Source: Alkalibaculum sporogenes (GTDB lineage: Bacteria; Bacillota; Clostridia; Eubacteriales; Alkalibacteraceae). From it: 64,000 nt of DNA. Of the stretch, positions 16,092 to 25,656 are shown piece by piece. Location: assembly GCF_009362815.1 (NCBI RefSeq), contig NZ_WHNX01000001.1:124001-188000 (forward strand), in the 5' to 3' direction. The notes under the pieces were generated by a model. That model ran no database searches. It was not told the DNA's origin and worked only from the letters and a program-made list of their open reading frames with translations. Both the position numbers and the translations under genes were made by a program. Within the stretch, counting starts at the first letter, position 1, and each line of letters starts with the position of its first letter.

Positions 16092-18668
16092 ATGAATAAC
16101 AACGATTATGAAGAAATGATCCATCTAGCGCCCTTTGGTTATGCTTATCATGAAGTAATACTAGATGATAAAGGTAATGCAATCGATTATATCTTTTTAG
16201 ATATGAATAAAAGTTTTGAACTTATGACCGGGTTTGAAAGGGAGAAAATTTTGAATAAAAATGTTACCCATGTACTTCCTCAAATTCGCATCGGTCAATT
16301 TGATTGGGTAGATTTTTATGGCAAAGTTGCATTAAATGGTGAGAAACAAGAGTTTACCGAATATGCAGAACCCCTAAATAGATGGTATAAAGTAACAGCA
16401 TTTTCTACTAAAAAAGGATATTTTACTACCTTTATACAAGATGTAACTATTGAGATGGATCAAATGATCGAATTAGAAAAACAAAAATCTAGTTTTGAAA
16501 CAATTTCTAGGGAGCTTGAGATTATTTTTAACAGTACTCAGGATGCCATGGTTCTAATACAAGTAGATGACGGAAAGTTTACATTTATCAGAAATAATGA
16601 GGCTCACCAAAAAGCTACAGGTATTAGCATTGAAGAAATAAATGGTAAAAAGCCATCGCACTTCTTTGGACAAGAAATGGGAGAAATTATAGAAAAAAAA
16701 TATCGTGAATGTGTAGAAAAAAGAGAGCCCGTGATTTATGAAAGAATTCTAGAATTACCCACCGGAAAAAAAACATGGCTAACATGTATCAATCCAGTAA
16801 TTGAAAATAAAGATGTAGTATTTATTGTTGCTGCAAGCAAAGATATTACACTAGAGAAGACTATAGAAAAAGAAAAAGAAGACCTGTTACAAAGATCTAA
16901 AGCTGTATTTAATGAACATACAGCAGTTATACTAAATATTGAATCTGAAAGTGGACATGGAAGAATTATAGATGCTAATCCTGCAGCATTGTCTTTTTAT
17001 GGTTATAGTAGGGAAGAAATCTTAAAATTACATATACAAGATATCAATATATTATCACAAAGCGAAATCGAAAAAATAAAATTGAGGGCATTGAGTAACA
17101 ATCAAAAGTACTTCCTTTTTCCTCATCGTCTTAAGAATGGAGAAATTAGGTTTGTAGATGTTTATTCCAGTCCAATAAGAATAAATGGTAAGAAAGAACG
17201 ATATTCTATCATATTTGATGTAACTGATCGTGAAGAATATAAAATGAAACTATTTCATGAAAAGGAATTGCTACGGACAACCTTACTGTCTATCGGTGAC
17301 GGAGTCGTAACAACTGATAAAGTTGGTAGTATAACTTCTATGAATAAAGTTGCTGAAGAAATTACTGGATGGACACAGAAAGAAGCAAGGGGCAAGTCGT
17401 TCTCTGAAGTATTTAAGCTAATTAGTGAAACAACATTAAAAGAGGTTGAAAATCCTATAGAAATTGTATTGCGTTCAGGTAAAATTGTTGGTTTGGCAAA
17501 CCACACAGCCCTTATCAATAAGTATGGAGACATGATTCCAGTGGCAGATAGTGCTGCTCCAATAAAAGATGAGAAAGGTAACATTTTTGGAGTAGTCATG
17601 GTGGTAAGAGATGTGTCAAAAGAAAAAGAACAAATGGATAGAATACTATATCTTAGCTATTATGATACATTAACTGGCTTATATAACCGTGGATTTATGG
17701 AAGAAGAACTATTACGTATAGATTCATCAAATGAAACTCCATGTGGGGTGATATTAGGTGATTTGAATGGATTGAAATTAGTTAATGATGTTTTTGGACA
17801 TGCCAGTGGAGATGAATTATTAATTTGTGCAGCTAACATTATAACAGAATGTTGCAGAAAGGAAGATATCATCGCTAGGTGGGGCGGAGATGAATTTCTT
17901 ATCCTTTTACCTAAAACCGATGCTCTTACTATTGAGAGAATTGTTCAGCGAATAATGGATAAGTGCCTTGAAGACAATAAAGATGGAACTCAAGTTAGTA
18001 TTGCATTAGGGTATGCAGTAAAGAAAAATGATTATGAAAATATTAATAAGACTATTAAAGATGCAGAAGAACACATGTATCGCAGAAAGTTATTAGAAGG
18101 AAAAAGCTTTAGAAATTCAATTATAAATACAATGATAAGTACACTATTTTCTAAAAGTATGGAGACAGAAGCCCATGCTAGTCGATTAAAAGATCACTGT
18201 GTAGAAGTTGCAAATCGATTAGAACTATCTTCAAAAGATTTAGATGAATTAGTATTATTGGCAGTCTTACACGATATTGGGAAGGTAGCGATAGATGAAA
18301 GTATACTAATGAAATCAGGTTCATTAACGGAACAAGAATGGGTAGAGATGCGAAAACACCCTGAGATAGGATATCGGATAGCCCATAATATTCCTGAGTT
18401 AGTAAGTGTAGCTGATTATATTTTGCATCACCATGAAAGATGGGATGGGAAGGGTTATCCTCATGGTTTAAAGAGAGAAGAAATTCCTATACATTGTCGT
18501 ATACTATCTGTGGTTGATGCATACGATGCCATGACAAATGACAGATATTATAGAAAGGCTATGAACAGTCAAGAAGCTCTAGAAGAATTAAGGCGTAATA
18601 GTGGAAAACAGTTTGATGAAAGAGTTGTGGATACTTTTTTACAATATATTGAAGGTAAAGATTTATAA
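16092..18668 (+). CDS. PAS-GGDEF-HD-GYP cyclic-di-GMP signalling protein
   Basis: 858 residues, cytoplasmic. Four PAS-like segments (about 5-130, 145-255, 265-380, 390-510) precede a GGDEF domain (about 520-680, signature RWGGDEFLILLPK) and an HD-GYP domain (about 685-855; LHDIGKVAIDESIL, HHHERWDGKGYPHGL, SVVDAYDAMTNDR). Both catalytic signatures are intact, so it may make and degrade c-di-GMP depending on a redox or small-ligand signal through PAS. ATG 16092 is preferred over 16083, because AGGAG is 10 bases from the former and 1 base from the latter. Transcribed alone. Confidence 0.92.
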   Translation: MNNNDYEEMIHLAPFGYAYHEVILDDKGNAIDYIFLDMNKSFELMTGFEREKILNKNVTHVLPQIRIGQFDWVDFYGKVALNGEKQEFTEYAEPLNRWYKVTAFSTKKGYFTTFIQDVTIEMDQMIELEKQKSSFETISRELEIIFNSTQDAMVLIQVDDGKFTFIRNNEAHQKATGISIEEINGKKPSHFFGQEMGEIIEKKYRECVEKREPVIYERILELPTGKKTWLTCINPVIENKDVVFIVAASKDITLEKTIEKEKEDLLQRSKAVFNEHTAVILNIESESGHGRIIDANPAALSFYGYSREEILKLHIQDINILSQSEIEKIKLRALSNNQKYFLFPHRLKNGEIRFVDVYSSPIRINGKKERYSIIFDVTDREEYKMKLFHEKELLRTTLLSIGDGVVTTDKVGSITSMNKVAEEITGWTQKEARGKSFSEVFKLISETTLKEVENPIEIVLRSGKIVGLANHTALINKYGDMIPVADSAAPIKDEKGNIFGVVMVVRDVSKEKEQMDRILYLSYYDTLTGLYNRGFMEEELLRIDSSNETPCGVILGDLNGLKLVNDVFGHASGDELLICAANIITECCRKEDIIARWGGDEFLILLPKTDALTIERIVQRIMDKCLEDNKDGTQVSIALGYAVKKNDYENINKTIKDAEEHMYRRKLLEGKSFRNSIINTMISTLFSKSMETEAHASRLKDHCVEVANRLELSSKDLDELVLLAVLHDIGKVAIDESILMKSGSLTEQEWVEMRKHPEIGYRIAHNIPELVSVADYILHHHERWDGKGYPHGLKREEIPIHCRILSVVDAYDAMTNDRYYRKAMNSQEALEELRRNSGKQFDERVVDTFLQYIEGKDL

Positions 18669-18782
18669 CAGTATTAGAAATGAAAATATGGACCATGGTA
18701 TTTGTAATTGTTTCTATAAAAAACGTGATCTGTATAATCTATGCACTATGATAACAATAATAGAGAAAGAGTGAGGTTAAGT

Positions 18783-19364
18783 ATGAAAGTAGAGATATTT
18801 CAAGATATTACTTTTTCAATTAATGAACAAAATCTAAAAGAGGCATTAAAATTAAGAGAACGACTAAAGCTTGATGATCTTGTAAGTGAACTTATAAGTA
18901 ACGCCGAAAAAATTGCTAAACCAAAAGCAATTTATACTAAGCTTCAATCTTCAGTAGATCGAAAGAATGGACAAGTTTTTATTTTAGATAAGGTATTTCA
19001 CAGTAAGGTTTTAGCTGAGAGTATCGAAGATACAACAAATGTTTTTCCGTATATAATAACATGTGGTATGGAAATTGAGGAATGGTCTCAAAGTATCGAT
19101 GATATTATGGAACAATATATTGTCGATGGTATTAAGGCACAAATTTTATTTGAGAGTACTGAATATATATCTCAAAAGATTAAAGAAACAAATAATCTAG
19201 AGAGTCTAGTATATCATATTCCCGGGTTTTTAGATGACTGGCCAATTTACGAACAAAAAGAATTGTTCTCAATATTTGGCGACAAAACTCAAGAAATCCA
19301 AGTGTATCTTACAGAGAGCTCTTTAATGAGGCCTACAAAATCTGTTTCAGGTATATATTATTGA
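18783..19364 (+). CDS. MetH activation-domain-like corrinoid protein
   Basis: 193 residues from ATG 18783 (GAGG 9 bases upstream; an in-frame ATG at 18741 lacks a site). The C-terminus LTESSLMRPTKSVSGIYY resembles the S-adenosylmethionine-binding end of the cobalamin-dependent methionine synthase activation domain, and the middle TTNVFPYIITCGMEIEEWS fits this family. Stand-alone versions are often near corrinoid methyltransferase genes and may help reactivate the cobalt centre. In this window the URO-D methyltransferase and a broken corrinoid protein are 34 kb away, so the link is only functional inference. Confidence 0.75.
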   Translation: MKVEIFQDITFSINEQNLKEALKLRERLKLDDLVSELISNAEKIAKPKAIYTKLQSSVDRKNGQVFILDKVFHSKVLAESIEDTTNVFPYIITCGMEIEEWSQSIDDIMEQYIVDGIKAQILFESTEYISQKIKETNNLESLVYHIPGFLDDWPIYEQKELFSIFGDKTQEIQVYLTESSLMRPTKSVSGIYY

Positions 19365-19600
19365 AGCAATATGGATAGCTGAATTCTATATACGTAATTA
19401 TGATATAAACAATATAATTATCATACTAACTACAAAATGTGATACATTTTCATAGATCTATTTACTTATTGTAAGTATTATTATAAAGAAAAATAATGAT
19501 TGGAAATACATAAGACATAATATGGATTAACTTAATTTAGAGATGGACTGATGTGCAAATTAGATTTTTCAAATCTTTTATAAAGCTATATTTGATTATC

Positions 19601-19630
19601 AACTCTATGCTTTCATGCTTAGAGTTTTTT
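19601..19630 (+). terminator. Intrinsic terminator
   Basis: AACTCTA and TAGAGTT form a stem with inner TGC/GC pairing and a T6 run follows. It lies in the 397-base gap after the activation-domain protein; the rest of that gap is AT-rich with nothing else I can name. Confidence 0.6.
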
Positions 19631-19761
19631 GATAAAAGATTCCTCCGTTGTCCAATTAATATAATTTATTAGATAAGTGTTATTTGATTTACAAAAAACC
19701 TTGTTTATAATATTATGATACTTGGCGTTTTATTTTAGAGTGAGCAACATGGAGGATCATT

Positions 19762-21126
19762 ATGAATAGTGTGTTTAATTTATTTAAGGTTAAAGATAAA
19801 AAGTTTTATAAGGCAATGCTAGTGATAGCATTACCAGTTATGATACAAAGTTTTACGACTTCTTTGTTGAATATGATTGACACTGTTATGGTTGGAAAGT
19901 TGGGTGAAACTGAAATTGCTGCAGTTGGTATAGCAAATCAATATTTTTTCTTTTACAATATGATGTTATTAGGAATATGTGGTGGATGCAGCGTATTTAT
20001 ATCCCAATATTGGGGCAAAAGAGATGCAGTAAATATTAAAAGAGTACTAGGGATAGGCATTATTTCTGTTGTATTACTATCTATGATTTTTTTATTAGCT
20101 GGATTGGTTAATCCCAAAGGTATTATATTCATTTTTAACAATGATCCTATGGTTATCATGGGAGGTGCTAGCTATTTAAAGATTGTAATCTTTAGTTACT
20201 TATTTACAGGAATTACATTTTTGTATAGCTTTTCACTTAGATCTATTGGTAAAGCGACGCAGCCACTGATTATTAATTTAATAGCACTGATTATTAATGT
20301 TATATTAAATTATATACTAATATTTGGTAAGATGGGTGCTCCTCAAATGGGAGTAGCAGGTGCTGCTCTTGCAACTCTGATTGCTAGAATCATTGAAACA
20401 ATTATTCTATTATTATCTATTTATATTAAAAATGGAATATTAGCTGCATCTATCAGAGAACTTACGGATATAACTTCAGATTATATAAAAAAGGCCTATA
20501 GAACCATTTTGCCTGTAGTACTAAATGATATGTGTTGGGGGCTTGCAAGTCTCGTTTACATTGCAGTGTATGGTAGGATGGGTACACAGGCAGTAGCCGC
20601 AATACAAATTTGCAATACTGTAAACAATCTTTTTATGGTTGTAGCCTTTGGATTATCTAGCGCCGCATCAGTAATGATAGGTAATAGTATTGGTCAAGAA
20701 AACGAAAATCAAACGAAGGAATATGCGAAAAACTTTATTGGAGTTTCTCTTTTAGTAAGTATATTTTTAGGAGTTATTTTAGCAGTAGCTTCTCCCTACA
20801 TACTTGGATTTTTCAATATATCCGATCATGTAAAAAACAGTGCGCAATCAATTTTATATATTATATCAGTAGTGTTTTTTATTCGGTTGCTTGGGATTAT
20901 GCTTATTGTAGGTATTTTAAGAGGTGGAGGAGATGCGAAAGCTGCTCTGATCATAGAAGGATTTACCATGTGGTTTATAGGTGTTCCTCTTATAATGATA
21001 GGTGCTTTTGTTCTAAAACTTCCCATTTATATTGTATACTCTCTTGCAATGGTAGAAGAGTTGTTTAAATGCATTATAAGCCTTTTCCGTTTAAAATCAG
21101 GAAATTGGATCAATGATCTTACATAA
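19762..21126 (+). CDS. MATE-family multidrug efflux transporter
   Basis: 454 residues, about 12 membrane helices in two related halves. N-terminal motif ALPVMIQSFTTSLLNMID and TVMVGKLGETEIAAVGIANQ are typical of MATE/NorM proteins; the second half repeats the pattern (VVLNDMCWGLASLVYIAVYG). It exports cationic compounds using a Na+ or H+ gradient. Length is normal; ATGGAGGATCATT precedes the ATG. Transcribed alone, ending at a 9-bp hairpin. Confidence 0.92.
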   Translation: MNSVFNLFKVKDKKFYKAMLVIALPVMIQSFTTSLLNMIDTVMVGKLGETEIAAVGIANQYFFFYNMMLLGICGGCSVFISQYWGKRDAVNIKRVLGIGIISVVLLSMIFLLAGLVNPKGIIFIFNNDPMVIMGGASYLKIVIFSYLFTGITFLYSFSLRSIGKATQPLIINLIALIINVILNYILIFGKMGAPQMGVAGAALATLIARIIETIILLLSIYIKNGILAASIRELTDITSDYIKKAYRTILPVVLNDMCWGLASLVYIAVYGRMGTQAVAAIQICNTVNNLFMVVAFGLSSAASVMIGNSIGQENENQTKEYAKNFIGVSLLVSIFLGVILAVASPYILGFFNISDHVKNSAQSILYIISVVFFIRLLGIMLIVGILRGGGDAKAALIIEGFTMWFIGVPLIMIGAFVLKLPIYIVYSLAMVEELFKCIISLFRLKSGNWINDLT

Positions 21127-21131
21127 GTACT

Positions 21132-21156
21132 CCTCAGACAGATAATATGTCTGAGG
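21132..21156. terminator. Perfect 9-bp hairpin between convergent genes
   Basis: CCTCAGACA and TGTCTGAGG with a 7-base loop, between the ends of the MATE and anti-sigma genes. No T-run follows on either strand, so it may act as a weak or factor-assisted bidirectional terminator. Confidence 0.5.
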
Positions 21157-21166
21157 TAGAATCATA

Positions 21167-22282
21167 TTATTTAAACTGCACACTGTTAATTTGTACATTT
21201 CCAATAAATTCTTCTTCGCACAAACCCAATACCGATTTTGGATCCCCGTTCACAATAATACCAATTGTATTTACCCCATTTTGTTCCAAAAAATCTAATG
21301 AAGACTTATAGTAATTATGTAGATCAAAACCAGATTCCTGCAATTTTAGAAATTTTTTATTATCTATCATTATTTTCAACAGGCTCTTTACATGGGTCTC
21401 ATATAGCTCGCTAGAAGTTTGATTGTTTTGGTTCGTTATATATTCATCAACTTCATAATTTGGATATTTCTCATTTACATCGCTATATACATTACCATCT
21501 CCAACCATATCAAAACCCATAGCCATAGGAGGCCAATCATTTCTATCTTCAGCGATGCGAATACCTGCCCAGCTAAACCATATTCCAGAATCTTTATATT
21601 TACTCGATAATGCTGCTAGATCTTCCATTGATAGATCCTGGTTAAAGGATACCTTTGCCTGTATAGTTACATAAGATGGTAACTGAGATAAGTAGTTTTT
21701 CTGTAATTCAAAGTCAATTCCTCCATCGGAGTAAAATCCAAGAAAATTATCCCAATAGTTTATGGGGAAAGAAAATTCACCTCTTTTTAATTTAGCTATT
21801 TGATATTGATACTCATTTTGCATATAATTGTAACCCATTATAGTAATATCATATTCTCCTATTCCCGTTCGATCTGTAGTAATACCGATACCATTAGGTT
21901 CTGCAAAATGTAATTCATGGTATACCTCCATACATAATTCAAAATCACTCCCTTGAGAGCTCATTGTTCTTTTAAATGGATTATAAAATAGATGATCCAT
22001 CAAAGGGATTGCAGTAAAATTGATGAAAATAAGAATCGAAATAACTAAACATGCAGACATAAATACAGTTCTTCTTGTTCTACGCTTCATTGATTTTTTA
22101 ATTGCATATAGCTCATCTAAACTCTCTTTATTTATCATATCTTCTGGTTTGATTTTGAGTTGCTGATCTTCAAGATAATCTGAGATTACTTGGAATTTTT
22201 CAATTTCTTCTTCTACATATTTTTTTTGAGATTCTGGTATTTTTTTTGCTATATAAGCGTTCAATAATTCTTTAAAACTCAT
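21167..22282 (-). CDS. Membrane anti-sigma factor (Sigma_reg_N/Sigma_reg_C type)
   Basis: 371 residues: cytoplasmic N-terminus (about 1-72), one membrane helix (about 73-95, VFMSACLVISILIFINFTAI), and an extracytoplasmic part with the YVTIQAKVSF and WFSWAGIR motifs of anti-sigma factors with a C-terminal sensing domain. It should bind and hold the ECF sigma factor encoded immediately upstream, whose stop overlaps its start by 11 bases. That sigma gene is interrupted by a mobile element, so the anti-sigma may now have no partner unless the element is removed or spliced. Confidence 0.85.
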   Translation of the reverse strand: MSFKELLNAYIAKKIPESQKKYVEEEIEKFQVISDYLEDQQLKIKPEDMINKESLDELYAIKKSMKRRTRRTVFMSACLVISILIFINFTAIPLMDHLFYNPFKRTMSSQGSDFELCMEVYHELHFAEPNGIGITTDRTGIGEYDITIMGYNYMQNEYQYQIAKLKRGEFSFPINYWDNFLGFYSDGGIDFELQKNYLSQLPSYVTIQAKVSFNQDLSMEDLAALSSKYKDSGIWFSWAGIRIAEDRNDWPPMAMGFDMVGDGNVYSDVNEKYPNYEVDEYITNQNNQTSSELYETHVKSLLKIMIDNKKFLKLQESGFDLHNYYKSSLDFLEQNGVNTIGIIVNGDPKSVLGLCEEEFIGNVQINSVQFK

Positions 22283-22923
22283 AGCCTTTTCCCTCCAAAT
22301 TTTCTTTCAGTTTACGTCTTGCTCTAGAAAGCAAAGTCTTGGTATTGCTAATAGAATAGTTTGTTATATCACTTATGGATTGTATACTTAAATCTCCGAA
22401 GTAAAATAATATTAATACTTCTCTGTAATTTGTCTGAAGCGCTATAATCTCTTGATAAAGCATTTTGTCCCGCATTAACAGGCACTAAGACTCCCACTTT
22501 AAGATTTTAAGATGATAGAAAGATAAGTGGCGGATTAAGTGCCTGTAAAAGCCCGATTGGTTCTACTAATATTCAGTAGGGGATGAAGAGAACCCCTACT
22601 GAATAAAGTTTCACTTTATTTCTTTCACAAAGTATGAGTTTATTTTCAATATTTTCTGATGATACAATACTATGTAGTTCTCCTCCTGAACTATCTGTAA
22701 CATGCTTTGTTTTTCGGAGTTCATCAATCCAGAGGTTTTTACATACTCTCAACAACCAAAATTTAAAATCCACCCTATTATCATCTAAGGTTAGTAAAGC
22801 TTTTACAAATGCATTACTAACAATATCCTCTGCAAGGTGAAGGTTACAACTTAATGATAGGGTATAATGATATGCTGTACTATAGTATTTATTATATAAG
22901 ATTTCTATTATATTTGATTGCAT
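22272..22923 (-). pseudogene. ECF sigma factor gene interrupted by a 151-bp element
   Basis: The 5' part (22923-22615) encodes sigma region 2 (YNKYYSTAYHYTLSLSCNLH, LAEDIVSNAFVKALL, FWLLRVCKNLWIDELRK) and the 3' part (22463-22272) encodes region 4 (YREVLILFYFGDLSIQSISD, NTKTLLSRARRKLKENLEG). Between codons for RNK and ML lies a 151-base insertion (22464-22614). Reading across it shifts the frame and terminates at 22573. Removing exactly these bases restores a continuous sigma factor of about 167 residues, normal for the family. The region 4 start at 22475 is not a natural start. Confidence 0.85.
22464..22614 (-). mobile_element. Short IS200/IS605-like non-autonomous element in a sigma gene
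   Basis: In reverse orientation the element starts GTGAAACTTTATT after host ATAAA and ends TTAATGCGGGACAAA. It has a perfect 12-bp hairpin ATTCAGTAGGGG/CCCCTACTGAAT (22571-22604) near one end and a long imperfect hairpin around ACAGGCACTTAA/TTAGTGCCTGT near the other. No open reading frame. Ends match the longer copy at 25657-25973. Subterminal hairpins, insertion next to ATAAA and lack of a long target duplication resemble IS200/IS605-type passive elements; the hairpin-rich end could be a guide-RNA scaffold remnant. Assignment to that superfamily is inference. Confidence 0.65.
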
Positions 22924-23104
22924 TTCATTCTCCCCTCATTTAATAAACGTATGACTTAAAAAAAGGTTACACATTTTTTTAATATAATTATAAATGCTAG
23001 TATTGTGCTTTTCAGAAACGATAAATGAATAATGAATACAGTAAAATGAGATAATAAGATTATATCGTACTCTTAATTTTATAGAAAGAAAGGAAAAGTG
23101 ATAA

Positions 23105-23311
23105 ATGCAAAAAATAAGACTAAATATTGACGGTTTAGTGCAAAAAGAGACACAGGTAAGAGTCATAGACCAATTAGATGGTATCATAGGTGTACAGGAT
23201 TTAAACTTGAGCGATGATGAAAAATTTATAGAGGTTTACTATGACGATCAAACATCGGAGGATGCTATCAATAGTCATTTGCAAAATAATGGATACAAAA
23301 TATATAAGTAG
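23105..23311 (+). CDS. Small HMA-like domain protein without the CXXC metal site
   Basis: 68 residues. Length and pattern (QKIRLNIDGL at the start, RVIDQLDGIIGVQDLNLSDD, NNGYKIYK at the end) match a single ferredoxin-like heavy-metal-associated domain. The loop where CXXC metal ligands normally sit reads LVQKETQ, so copper binding of the usual kind is not expected. AAAGGA precedes the ATG by 9 bases. A strong terminator follows 8 bases after the stop, so it is transcribed alone. Function unknown; a protein-protein or alternative-ligand role is possible. Confidence 0.7.
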   Translation: MQKIRLNIDGLVQKETQVRVIDQLDGIIGVQDLNLSDDEKFIEVYYDDQTSEDAINSHLQNNGYKIYK

Positions 23312-23318
23312 AATATTG

Positions 23319-23360
23319 AAAACAAAACAACTATCAAATATTGATTGTTGTTTTGTTTTT
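23319..23360 (+). terminator. Strong intrinsic terminator
   Basis: AAAACAAAACAAC (23319-23331) pairs perfectly over 13 bases with GTTGTTTTGTTTT (23347-23359). The T-rich 3' arm serves as the release tract. Confidence 0.8.
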
Positions 23361-23435
23361 GAGTAAGTGTATTTATAGGATTTTCTTATCATCCGATTGT
23401 CTACATAATATTAACTATTTTAGGACAACTTTTAT

Positions 23436-23463
23436 TTGACAAACTCATAGTATAAAATAGTAT
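23436..23463 (+). promoter_or_regulatory. Possible promoter for the GGDEF gene
   Basis: TTGACA (23436-23441) and TAGTAT (23458-23463) with 16-base spacing. It lies about 250 bases before the gene at 23715; the rest of 23361-23714 is AT-rich and I see nothing else in it. Confidence 0.35.
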
Positions 23464-23714
23464 AGAACTGATTAATATGTCAGATAAACACGATGGAACG
23501 AAAGAAGTCATAATTTAAAGAATAGATAAAATAACGTATGTTATATTATTATATATATAGTATAATTAAAAATATTACCAATTAATTACTAACTTCAAAA
23601 TTCCAGGGAAGTATATGAGCAATTTTTTAAATGAGAAATTAAGAAGCAAAGTAAATATAATATATCCATATTTTTAGTATAAATATTCATAAAGATAGAT
23701 AGAGGTGAAAAATT

Positions 23715-24878
23715 TTGAATCCTGCGTATAATTTAGTTATAAATAATATATATTCCTTTGGAATACTGATATTCATCTATATTCATGCAAAAAATAATAA
23801 CGAAAAAATCTTTCTCCAACATAAAATCTATATATTAATGTTGAAAGTAACAGCACTGATGCTTATAGTAGATATATTTAGCAGATTTGATGGTTCCCCA
23901 GGAACATTTTATGTAGTACTAAATCAGTTTGGAAATTTTATGATTTATTTTTTGAACCCCATTGTTCCTTCACTTTGGTTACTATATGTACACTGCCAAA
24001 TATTTCAAGATGAACAAAAAACAAGAAGATGGATGGATATCCTCTTATCAATTAATATGATCTACATAGGCATCTTATTATTATCACAGTTGTTTGGATG
24101 GTTTTATTATATTGACTCAAATAACATTTACCATAGAGGAACGTTTTTCTTAATCCCTGCTTTGCTTTCTGTGGGGTTAGCGATTTCAGCTATTTTTTTA
24201 ATTGTAGTAAATCGTAAAAAAGTTGATCAAAAATATTATTTACCACTTTTAGCATTTCCTATTCCTCCTTTGGTGTGTACATTTTTACAGATAATTTTTT
24301 ATAATATACCGTTAATATTAAATGGTCTTACATTTTCCCTACTAATTGTTTTTTTTAATATTCAAAGTCATAGTATTAATACTGATTATTTAACTGGTGC
24401 GTATAATCGCAAGAAATTAGAAACTTATATGAAAGAAAAAATTAGTACAAGTACGGAAAATGTAACCTTTTCAGCAATTTTGATAGACATAGATAAATTC
24501 AAGTCTATTAATGATACCTTTGGTCATGATATGGGAGATGATGCACTGCAAACTTCTGTAAACTTAATCAAAACATGTATTAGATCACGAGATTTTATTG
24601 CACGGTTTGGTGGTGACGAGTTTTGTATTCTCTTAGATGTAACAAATATCAAAGCGCTAGAAGCTACCACCGATAGAATTAGTAGATGTATCGAAAGACA
24701 TAATAAGGTTGGGAATAGACCATATAAACTTGGATTTAGTATGGGCTATGCAGTTTATGACTATAAATCCAATATGAAAGTAGAGGATTTTATAAGATAT
24801 ATCGACACGTTAATGTACGAAAACAAACGTGGTATTACAATAGAGGAAAGGAAACAAAATTACGAAATTTCATATTGA
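23715..24878 (+). CDS. Membrane diguanylate cyclase (GGDEF)
   Basis: 387 residues from TTG 23715, 8 bases after AGAGGTG. The first about 215 residues contain seven hydrophobic helices, a sensory membrane module; residues about 220-385 form a GGDEF domain with TDYLTGAYNRKKLE, FSAILIDIDKFKSINDTFGH and the intact signature RFGGDEFCILLD. It should convert two GTP to c-di-GMP at the membrane. The signal is unknown. Transcribed alone; the next gene starts 255 bases later. Confidence 0.9.
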   Translation: MNPAYNLVINNIYSFGILIFIYIHAKNNNEKIFLQHKIYILMLKVTALMLIVDIFSRFDGSPGTFYVVLNQFGNFMIYFLNPIVPSLWLLYVHCQIFQDEQKTRRWMDILLSINMIYIGILLLSQLFGWFYYIDSNNIYHRGTFFLIPALLSVGLAISAIFLIVVNRKKVDQKYYLPLLAFPIPPLVCTFLQIIFYNIPLILNGLTFSLLIVFFNIQSHSINTDYLTGAYNRKKLETYMKEKISTSTENVTFSAILIDIDKFKSINDTFGHDMGDDALQTSVNLIKTCIRSRDFIARFGGDEFCILLDVTNIKALEATTDRISRCIERHNKVGNRPYKLGFSMGYAVYDYKSNMKVEDFIRYIDTLMYENKRGITIEERKQNYEISY

Positions 24879-25132
24879 ATTACTGACTAGGTCACTTCTT
24901 GAAAAAATTGATATTTCCATATGACTAGTTGATAGAGTAGAATAAATACGTCTAAGATTTATTTATTTAAATATCAACCCAAATGGCTTGCTAACTGAAA
25001 TTTGAATGCATATATTGAAGTTTCAAAATACATTGTAGAAGTAGTATAATTGCGGCTTCAAAATTCTACTACTTTTACGAGATAAATTTAACACTATATG
25101 AATAAAGAAAAGTACCAGGAGGAACTGTAAAC

Positions 25133-25603
25133 ATGTCTATAGAAGAAGTAAGAGGGTTTTTACAACAATATGGCAAGGCAAAAGATATACTTGAGATGAA
25201 CGATTCTACAGCTACTGTAGAGTTAGCTGCACAAGCTTTAGGTATTGAACCCGCAAGAATTGCAAAATCAATATCATTGCAAGATGGAGACAGTGGAATG
25301 ATTGTTGTAGTTGCAGGAGATGCAAAAATAGATAATAAAAAATTTAAAGAAGAATTTGGTTTTAAAGCAAAAATGCTTACACCTAAAGACACATTAAGCA
25401 TCACTGGTCATCCAGTAGGAGGCGTATGCCCCTTTGCATTGCCAAAAAACGTAAAGGTATTTTTAGACGAATCTATGAAAAGATTTGCAACTATGTATCC
25501 TGCATGTGGAAGCCACAACTCTGCAATTGAAGTTACCTTGATAGAGCTAGAACAATATTCCCAGAGCCGAAAATGGATAGATGTGTCAAAGATTGTGACC
25601 TAA
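25133..25603 (+). CDS. YbaK/ProX-type aminoacyl-tRNA deacylase
   Basis: 156 residues covering the whole YbaK/EbsC domain. Landmarks: AAQALGIEPARIAKSI with the conserved Lys, VVVAGDAKIDNKKFKEEFG, then GHPVGGVCPFALP, the conserved loop of this superfamily, and CGSHNSAIEV near the end. Relatives hydrolyse mischarged tRNA (for example Cys- or Ala-tRNA Pro). GGAGG precedes the ATG by about 10 bases. Transcribed alone; substrate not determined by sequence. Confidence 0.9.
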   Translation: MSIEEVRGFLQQYGKAKDILEMNDSTATVELAAQALGIEPARIAKSISLQDGDSGMIVVVAGDAKIDNKKFKEEFGFKAKMLTPKDTLSITGHPVGGVCPFALPKNVKVFLDESMKRFATMYPACGSHNSAIEVTLIELEQYSQSRKWIDVSKIVT

Positions 25604-25656
25604 CCACACATATGGCATACTTCAAATCCACCACTATGTGTGTGCGTTAATCTTGA

